Source: Rachycentron canadum
Lineage: Eukaryota; Chordata; Actinopteri; Carangiformes; Rachycentridae
Reading direction: 5' to 3'
Assembly: GCA_038496675.1 (NCBI GenBank)
Contig: CM076660.1
Coordinates: 15,880,393-15,944,392 of the forward strand
DNA length: 64,000 bases
A model generated the notes under the pieces. That model did not search any database. It saw only the letters and a program-made list of their open reading frames with translations, and was not told where the DNA came from. Each line of letters begins with the position of its first letter. Position 1 is the stretch's first letter. Below, piece after piece: positions 55,471 through 64,000 of this stretch. Made by a program: the position numbers and the translations under genes.

Positions 55471-58400
55471 GGGGGTCAGATGAGCTGCAGCCAAAGAGAA
55501 AAACACATAGCTTTTCATCAGCCGGCTGAGAAGGAGGTAATTCACAACTCTGTCGACACAATATGACCATGAATGTGCATGTTGGGTGTGAGGTGCCATC
55601 ACGCTGTGACGGGCAGGCAGGTGAAGAAGAGAAAGAAATACCACTTTTTCCCCAACTATCTAACAGCTCAGGAGAGAATAAGGGACTAAGGTGGGATGGT
55701 GACAGGGGGAAAAGAATGCAAAAGCGACAACAAAAAGCCAACTAAAATCAGTCGCATTCATGCTACTGCAGCCGTGCTGGACCAGGATCTGATTCCAGCA
55801 GTTCAAATGATATTCCCTGCCTCTTTTCACAAAAAACACAAATCAACTCTGATACTATGCTAATGATGGCCATGCACCCCTGCATTTCCACTTAGAGTGT
55901 CCCCATGGTTGCTGTGCGGAACAGTGTTTCATGCAGCACCTCTTTTTCACTCTCTCTCTAAGTGCTGAATCTATCTTCCCCTTGCTGCCATTGTCATGAC
56001 ACCCCCAATAGACCCACTGGCTTGGAAGTTAGTTGCGGGCAAAGTTGTGGTGAGAGATTAACTTTGCAGGATTAGGTGGGTTAATTAATAGATGGCTGCT
56101 GCTCATTGTTTTGTGCTCACGCTGTAAGAAGCCACCCAAGAGAAGCGCTGCAGCATTAAATCAATTTCATGGCCCTTTTATTACTGAGGAGATAAAGCCA
56201 ATATTTAGCTTTCAATTCTTCACAATTATTGGGCCCCTGCTTTGCCACTTGAGTGGCTGCGCTTGGCTGGGGACAAGGACACATCTGTTTATGAGCTGTG
56301 GAGGCCTGGGGGCCTTGGTGTCCGGACTCCGGGGAACTGTCCTCAGCTTTTTCTCCTCAAGCCCACGGCACAAAAATTCTGTCTTTTTAAGAGTGCACAC
56401 AGAAAGGAAGGAATATTAAAACTGGAGAACTATGTAGCCAGTGACAAATTTTACAGACATTTCATCTTCTCACCAGGCGAAAGAATGACACTTCTCATAA
56501 TACCATTAAAATTTCATAAAAAATAGTTATCATCAAAACAAGAACAGTTGCAGATTTCTACAAAAAAAAATCTCTGTGTAGTAACTCTACACTTCCTACT
56601 ACCTTAAGTTGACTCTCATGTTTGACATTACATTTTCTGATCTGTCCAACTTCACCCTTGACAAATATTGATCACCATTCAGAAATTTATGCCCTACAAG
56701 TGTATCCATACCTTTTCCTAACTAAATGAAAATTACAGCTGAAACAACTTGCCAAACAGAACGGCTTGTCCAATTCACGCTGTTGTCAGTTGTGTGCCAA
56801 AGGAGCGCAATGTGCATCGAGAGCACATGAGCTTCTATTTTGATGACAGTGCATAGCACATGCTGGTGCTTTATGCCAGTAAAGTGGCATTTTTCTTGGG
56901 TGCACACCAGTTCTTTTCTTAGCTGCACCTGTATTTTGTGAGTCTCTGTGAACTTGATTGTACTGAAGTAGACGCAGTAGGGGCAGTGTCAGTAGTGATC
57001 AAACAACACAGTACCATTTCTATGTCAAGGGTTCTCAGGATTTTTGCGAGCAAGGGCCTAAAAAAAGTTTTCCCCATAACAAATCTGTCTGAGCACTTTG
57101 CTCAATCTCATCCTGCTTTTAAAGTGGTGAAAAGATGGTGCTATGATTGGTCAAATGAATAGCACCAATCATGACCACTGGTGTTGTTTTCTTCCTAATG
57201 TCACCAACCTTGTTTCAACCTGCTTTACTTTACAGAGTATGTGCACTTCATCGACTACAGACCTACATTCAACCCCACACAGGAAGGTGACAAACTGGCT
57301 ACAAACTGACCTATTTGTACAACATCCTCTGTTATTTTGTTGTGTGATCCTTAAACCTCTACACACATATAACAAATTTTTCTCCTGATGCACTATTTCT
57401 GATACATTTCTGCAGATTTCTTTGGCATACTGCCTTTCTACGCCACAGACTTACTTTCTGATCCTATTACTCAGAAAACCTCACAATGAAAAGTTGTTGC
57501 ATTATGCATCAATAAGGTCCTATTTATGTCCTAGCAGTCTGACAACAGCTTGACTGATGTTAATGTAATCTGTACTGTTCTTTGGCCCAAAACTGCCAGC
57601 AGCAGCTCCCCCGTTACTGACAAAGGAGCTCCATCAGTCACAGAGCACTCCACTTATTTCTGCTATAAGAAGACTGTCAACTATCTAATGCACAGGAGGA
57701 GCCCAGGGACAGCTGATACTTCTATGGAGGCTGCATGGATCAAATATGCCCACATTTTAATATCACTGAGAAATTGAAAACTAATAGAGCCTGGTACTAC
57801 ATTAATATTTAATTTTCAGTCGTCAACTGATGTAAAGTAAGTGATGATATACCATGCATACAATTTTTGGATGGTGTAGATAACATAATATCGAGCTGGG
57901 GAAAAACAACAACATGACAACAAATAACATTCCCAGACGTGCTTGTTGCATCAAGTATTGACTTTAGAGTGTAGTTAACCAGGTTTAGCTTTCTGGCGAA
58001 TAGAGAACAATGAAACAAGCCCTTCATCCTGCAGCTACAGTGGATTTTGGGGGCAGACAGAAGGAGTGAGACAGATGAACAATAAAGAGCGGAGATGAGT
58101 GAGACAGATGAACAGAAAATCACATTAGCCACATGAGTAGAAGAGTAAGACAAAGAGAAGAAAGGGCGAAGCCAATGAGAGATGGAGGGAGAAATAAGGC
58201 CAGGACACTGGTGTCCAATTCATTCTCATGGAATTCTGTAAGGTGTTTTGGACAAGAAAAATATGGCAAGAAGCAAGCGTATATTATACTCAGGTAAAAC
58301 ATAATAGCCACACCTCCAATGAAGTGCTATTCTTCCACACCACTAAATCAGTGTAAGTGTCATGAGGTGTTATTTCATTGGAGAAATGTGGTAGAAAAAA

Positions 58401-59160
58401 ATTATGTCTATTCACAGCATTAGATAAACACAGAAATATGCCATTTTAAAATACTTCCCTAAACCTGCCGCATCAACAGAGAATTTCACAACTTATAAAA
58501 AGTGAAAACTAAAAGTAACAGGAGAAATTGGTTATAAAAAAACAAGTCCAAGTATTTATTTTTTGAAGAATGGTCCATCTCAGAGCGTTGAATTATTGAT
58601 AAGTTCTATTTTAATTTCATACAGTAGCAGGCCTGGAGGAATTGCACTGGTTTAAATTGCACTGATGCATCATATTTTAGGAAATTGTTTCATTTTTGCA
58701 TGTAGGGTCTTACATGTAATTTGCAATTTGCAAAGTTTCTAATATAGTTGTCACAGTAAAAATATGTACAAATGCTCATACGTCAAGCTGTTAGTAGCAG
58801 ATTAATGTTTTTACTTACTAACTTTGCTGTTAAAATGTATATATTGAAAATTAAACCACCAGAACCCATCTGTATTTAATTTGATGGACTCTTGGAGTTT
58901 CTCATTAAAACTGGGCAAATGTTAGTGATCAATAGATAAACAGAAACCAACCAACAAAAAATATGTTTTCTTAAAATATAAGTTTTGCAGTTTTGTAAAC
59001 TAGAATAGCAAAGATATCAACACATTGGAGTTGCTCTTTTAGTGTTGAACCAGAAGGCCCCTGTGGTTTACTGTCCACACTTGTTCTATTTAACCCAGCA
59101 GTTGAAATAACATTTAAAAAAAATAAAGGATAAACAATCAAAAAGATCAGAACAAATTTA

Positions 59161-59187
59161 ATGTTAAAAAAAAAAAAAAAAAAAAAC
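59161..59187. repeat. Poly(A) tract
   Basis: Run of about 20 A with A/T-rich flanks. Confidence 0.85.
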
Positions 59188-59749
59188 ATAATAAAAATAT
59201 AACAAATCACAGGAGGCGCATGTTTTTTCAGGTCACTGACACTGAGAAGGACAAGCCAGCTGAAATAAGTCAGTTGATAAGTCATAGCCGAGGCAGCGGA
59301 GCTCACTGCCTCCTTCTCACAGGAGGTGGGAGGCACTCTGTCAAAGATGGAAAACTGACTCCACTTCACATTTTGCCTCATCAATAACCTTTCGTAAGAT
59401 ATAGAGAGAAACGTATAGAAACAAATAAACAAAAGAATATATATGTATCAAAGTTACAAAAGAGACCGCCACCTAGCAAGACATCTTTTCATCTCCAGAC
59501 TGACAAGTGTCCCATTGTTGTCATCCTTCAGCACTACTTTGTTGTTGTTGAAAGCATCTCTGGGTAGTTGTTATCAAAGGCATAAATCACAGAGCTGGAG
59601 AGAGCCAGGTGGCTTTCATATGAACTGCTGCACACATGCTCATGTCTCACCTCTCCTCTGATCAGCGGAGACCTACAGTACACACAGAGACTTCCACTCA
59701 CATGAAATACAGAGACTGGTGTCTGGGAATGAGCCAGTGAGAGAGAGAG

Positions 59750-59930
59750 AAAGAGTATTTACATGCACACCAATAATTCAATTATAACCAGACTAATGCA
59801 ATACGCATATTATTGCAACTCTCATGTAAACACCTTAACCGGGTTATCTTACTCACATTAAGGTCCTAATCAGAGTAAGCATAACTTGATTAACAGAGCC
59901 GGGTTGCTTGTCAATCATTCAAATTAATCT
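59750..59930. repeat. Possible MITE remnant
   Basis: TTTACATGCACACCAATAAT and, further on, CATGTAAACACCTTAACCGG resemble the opposed ends of common teleost MITEs. No exact inverted repeats or target duplication could be fixed. Confidence 0.3.
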
Positions 59931-61221
59931 TGCCATGTGTATGTCTGGTTTCTTTCAGTGCTTGGATTCTGTGCACGCATTGCAAAGGTCACACAGAGAA
60001 CAGGATGCCAGGATGTACATTTGAGTAGAGAGAGTTGAGAGTAGAGACAGCTAAACTAAAATCAACCAGGTAAATGACATATAATCTTGTAACCACACAA
60101 ACATTTACACAAAGACGCTCTATACATTCATCTATAGCAATATTTTATTCCTTTGCTCTATTAGCCTGTATCACTACACGCCCTCTTGGATATCAGTTTA
60201 ACTATTACACACCTCATTTAAATTTGGGGTACGGGCAAAGTCAGACTGCTTCACTTTAAGTTAACTACCCAATTAAGGAAGCTGTTTGCTAATTTCACAC
60301 ATTAAGTTCAGGTTAGTGATCATAAGGAGTAGCCTATGTCATCAGAATTATTTTGGGTTTAGCTAAAATAAAAACAGTGTTGGGTGAGGAGTCGTAATAC
60401 AACAAATAATCCAATGAAATGTGCCATTAAGTTGCATTATAGGAATTGTTGGGTGACCTTACATGACCTTACATGACTACTACAGTGCTTCACATAATGG
60501 GCCAGACACCGTTTGCCCAAATAAGAGTAAAAGATGGGAATAAAGGACAATTTGTCTTGTGATGATCTAACTGTAGGTACGCATGTATGTGGTAATGCTT
60601 TTAGTTAGTGAAGGGCCAACATCTTTGATAAGTTTTCTGTATATGTATGGGTCTATTGTACTTGTGTTTGTTCCTGTGCGTGTCCCTTTACCAAAGATGT
60701 GGCTTTTTTTTTTTTTTTTGCCAAAGATTTCTGTATATAATGAAACCATTTGGCACTATCATCCTTTGCCATCAAGCTTTTGTGGCTTCTGATTGGGAAG
60801 AGAAAAAGTCAATTACAGTGGTGGAGTGAGTGCAGAGCTCCAAAAAGCCTGGCTTTATGGTAGTAATTGCACCTGTATCTTACACTGTACCTTTGAAAAA
60901 TATGATGAGGAAGGAGAAGGAGATACAGTGTGGTCCTAAAGTCTGAAACTACCACCCCCACATTTCACACCAGACGTGCTCTGTCCCTTTATGAGACATA
61001 ATCACGGACGAAAATTTGTTGGACACATCAAACAAATTTGTTTGATCTGATCCAGTGTAACCATTACACCTTGAAGAGTTTGGATATCTGTATATGAATT
61101 ACGGTTCATACACATACATCTGCCTGCTCAGGACAGCAATGTCTTGAAAAGCCACCAAACCGCAAATTGTAAACATATACGATATGACTCTTGTGGAGAA
61201 ATCCACAAGAAGGTCAGAGGT

Positions 61222-61340
61222 GAAGTAAGAGCTACAGACCGGGGCTCGATGGAGCAAGTAGGGAGTGATTTGCTCAAGGATACTTCAGCGGGGTGGATTT
61301 TTGCTGGCAAGGGGGCTCGACCCAGACCCTTCATCTGAAG
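61222..61340. repeat. Possible SINE-like interspersed repeat fragment
   Basis: The phrase TTTGCTCAAGGATACTTCAG and the following GGGGTGG...CTCGACCCAGACCCT resemble a module common in teleost SINEs. There is no clear promoter box or tail, so it is a weak call. Confidence 0.35.
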
Positions 61341-62654
61341 AGCAGTCTCCATACTCACTACATAATCTGTGAAATCTGGCATAATGAATTGCAGATTGCC
61401 TTAAAAGTCTCTATTTTATGTGAATATGTGACTTTAGTCCTGAATAAATCAATAATAAATTACAATTCATAAAAATCCCTCACAGTTTTTATTACAAGGT
61501 TACAATACCCTCAACTTTGAAATAACTCAAGCCTCCAAAAGCACGAACCTTGTACGCGCATAACAGAGATACTCGCTGTGTGTAAGTGACTGTGATGTTG
61601 TGATGTGGGGTGTCGAGCTCAGGAAAAGCTCAGTGTCTTTTTACTTCAGTTCTCAGTGACAAGAGCGCCATTTCTTTGTAGCTCAAGTGCATGGCAGCAT
61701 AGCATCAAAGAGGACAAACTAGACTCTTTATTGAAGTGTAGCCACACTTTTAACCTCTTCTTTGTACTCCTTCCCATGCACTTCAGTAAAAAGGAAACTA
61801 CTCCAATGCCACAGAACTGATCACATTCTGCTCCCACACAAGCCTCAATATACCTCTCACTCACTCACACACATACAGTAGTTAAAGATAGTGGAATGGA
61901 AACAATAAAGTGTGGGGGAAAAAAATATATTTTAAAAACTGAAGCTAAATCTGGTAGAGTAGATAAGGAAAAAAAATATTGAAATTCATTTGGTTGTGAA
62001 AAAAATTTACACTGGTTTGTGTGTTCAGGGTCTTGGTTCACAACCTTAATACCAAGGCAGTCTATGATGGTGACTTAAATAGAGACACAGACAGGGAGGA
62101 CACAGATGTCTGACCTTGCAGTGGTGCTTATGTAATGGTCTGCTTCAGTGCATTTAACTGCAGTACTCCTTTCCAACCTGGGATCAGCAAAGGCAACATG
62201 TCTCTGCAGTCCAATCTCCTCAGACATCAGATGTGACACTTGGAGAGTATGAAAAGGTCCTGTGAGCTCTGAATGAATCAGTTGTTATGGCCCTGTCTGT
62301 GTGGTCCCCATGGAGCCAATCATACTAATTAAAGTAGACTACTTAAGCCTCCTCTCATTAGTGTCCAAGTAAACAGCCTTAATTTTTTATGCATTTTAAT
62401 GCCCATCTCCCAGTTCTCAGGATGGAAGTACAGGGGACAGATGAATGACGAATAAGGGTAATTTCAGGTTTCCTCAAATAAATGTGAGTGCATTAAGTGT
62501 AATTTCACCATTCAAGTTAAATATTTGAAATAAATATGTGTTTGTTTATTTGCATTGATCAGTAGGTTTCCAGCACTGTGTCGAACTTGCTTTTGCAGTA
62601 GATACATTTACGATGAAAATAAAATAAATAATAATAATAAAAAAATCTATTCAT

Positions 62655-62656
<2 letters not shown>

Positions 62657-62687
<31 letters not shown>

Positions 62688-62714
62688 TATTATTGTTATT
62701 ATTATTATTATTAT
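62657..62714. repeat. (AAT)n followed by (ATT)n, self-complementary
   Basis: About ten AAT units then about eight ATT units, with a few bases between. The two arms are complementary and can form a long hairpin. Confidence 0.92.
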
Positions 62715-63925
62715 AAGGAGCAGCAGCTTTGTAGACACTATTTTGTGAGCATGATTTTATAGCCAAGCACTTACAGCCAGCTCTGTGCACTGCAGTTACA
62801 CAATCTAGCACTGCTCTAGATACCAGGGGCAAGTAGGGTAAAATGTGGCATGACCCAAAAATAGCACTGCAACACTGGCTTCCACTTGATTACTGAAGCT
62901 GTAAACAATGTTTCCACATAGAGTGGAGCAATGCAGAAGGCTGTGTGCTGTGATTATGAAAATAAGCATCCACGTTTATATATGTTTCCATGTGTCCCTT
63001 CACTAGGGAAAGAGGGGATGAGAGCAACTAGAGAGCTATTAGCACAGTCAGCAGGAGGGAGGGATGGAGGGATAAAGGGAAAGGAGGGGGGAGTTGGGTA
63101 AAGACGGTGCAAGTACCCGACTCTGTGAGCCTGGAGCTCTCGAACAGTGGGTGGCATCAAAACAACAGGCAGTAGACACAAGAGCATGGTCTTGCAGACA
63201 CACATATTGAACTCCTCTGCCTGCTTCCATGTCTGCGCTCCTTTTCTGTTCTCCTGCTGGTGTCCAGCAGTGTCCAAAGGTGGCAGACATGTACGAGGCA
63301 GGGCAGCTCAAGTTTCATTTCTCGACCAGCAGCCCAACAGTCGAGACATAATGAGCTTTACCGTTGCCACTCTGCCTCTTACAGCAGCTCATCTTCCCCA
63401 CCACAGGAACCCAGACTGTGAGTCTCCATGGAAGACTGTTTGCCTGCTTCAGGCAAGACACTAAAGGTGAACAGAATAAAATTTTAACTAATTGATATCG
63501 CCATGAAACCTCCCCAGTTCACTACTCAGATAAAGACTATTATTTTTTGTGTTACAAGTTTTCTGAAATGTTATAATTAAATATCCAAAAACATAAGTTA
63601 ATTAAATATACACAAACGGATAAAGGTTCAAAATCTTTTTTTGTGATTCCGAAAACAGACAATCAATATCCACAAAAAAATAAATTTTTGGCATGTTTTG
63701 AATCAGTAAAATCCTTCAGAATATAGATAGGAATAAACCTGGAAAGTTTGGTGTATGTAAGTGCTCCTGAAGTGGAGATTTAGAGAGTGAGAAAAAATCT
63801 TTTTGAGAAAACAGCCTTTAAAGGTATGAATTGTAAAATTCCATACATTTTTATTGGAAACCACGATTTACAGACAAGTGTCTGTAAAGTGGAAACGACT
63901 ATGTTTGGATCTGATAACGCTAAGC

Positions 63926-63928
<3 letters not shown>

Positions 63929-64000
<72 letters not shown>
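63929..64000. repeat. (AG)n microsatellite running off the window
   Basis: About 35 AG units to the last base, with one C interruption near 63976. The true length is unknown. Confidence 0.95.

Larger units (their letters stand above)
53360..64000 (-). other. msi2: msi2 intron, continuing beyond the window
   Basis: At least 10.6 kb without a recognisable coding exon. I searched by eye for the preceding MSI2 segment (ending SYGYQFPG) and did not find it. It contains microsatellites and stretches resembling conserved non-coding sequence (54820-55060, 56140-56370, 62150-62480). Confidence 0.65.

Noticed and set aside
55205..55741. Long minus-strand frame rich in His-Thr repeats
   Set aside because: Produced by translating the (GT)n microsatellite; low-complexity artefact.
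57217..57310. Acceptor-like TTTACAG followed by a short open frame (YVHFIDYRPTFNP)
   Set aside because: Wrong strand for msi2, no donor and no recognisable family.
63147..63464. 105-codon plus-strand frame near the right end
   Set aside because: No splice context or motif; an overlapping opposite-strand frame is equally open.

Overview
The window is vertebrate nuclear DNA, almost certainly from a ray-finned (teleost) fish. The evidence is short GT-AG split exons in large AT-rich non-coding stretches, abundant dinucleotide and trinucleotide microsatellites, degraded Tc1-like transposons, a tRNA-like SINE remnant, a TTAA-flanked MITE, and three recognisable vertebrate genes. Nothing bacterial, viral or CRISPR-like is present.

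Layout. (1) Positions 103-3531, plus strand: the last five coding exons of a glycine receptor alpha subunit (closest to alpha-4 at the C-terminus); its 5' exons lie left of the window. (2) Positions 6687-11982, plus strand: a complete four-exon coding sequence for NUFIP2 (642 residues), followed by a long T-rich 3' UTR with a strong G-quadruplex-type run. A degraded Tc1-like element sits at 18114-19055. (3) Positions 19056-27790: no gene recognised; it holds repeats, a 20-bp perfect hairpin and stretches that look like conserved non-coding DNA. (4) Positions 27797-64000, minus strand: the 3' part of Musashi-2 (msi2). It has a roughly 6.8-kb putative 3' UTR, the terminal coding exon (34603-34644), and three upstream coding exons (38478-38632, 42516-42695, 53240-53359) separated by introns of about 3.8, 3.9 and 10.5 kb. 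The RNA-recognition-motif exons must lie right of the window.

The three genes have no pathway in common that can be read from the sequence. nufip2 and msi2 both encode RNA-binding proteins of post-transcriptional control and are convergent; their human orthologues are both on chromosome 17, so this looks like retained synteny. The glycine receptor gene is in tandem just upstream of nufip2.

The most informative observation is the splicing architecture of msi2. One exon carries two in-frame 5' splice sites 57 nt apart, which adds or removes an RG-rich 19-residue segment. The next exon is a 180-nt phase-1/phase-1 cassette. The four predicted C-terminal linkers all keep the reading frame. The acceptors of these two exons are preceded by a UG-repeat and a C-rich tract respectively, which suggests regulated splicing. 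No wholly novel biological system was found.
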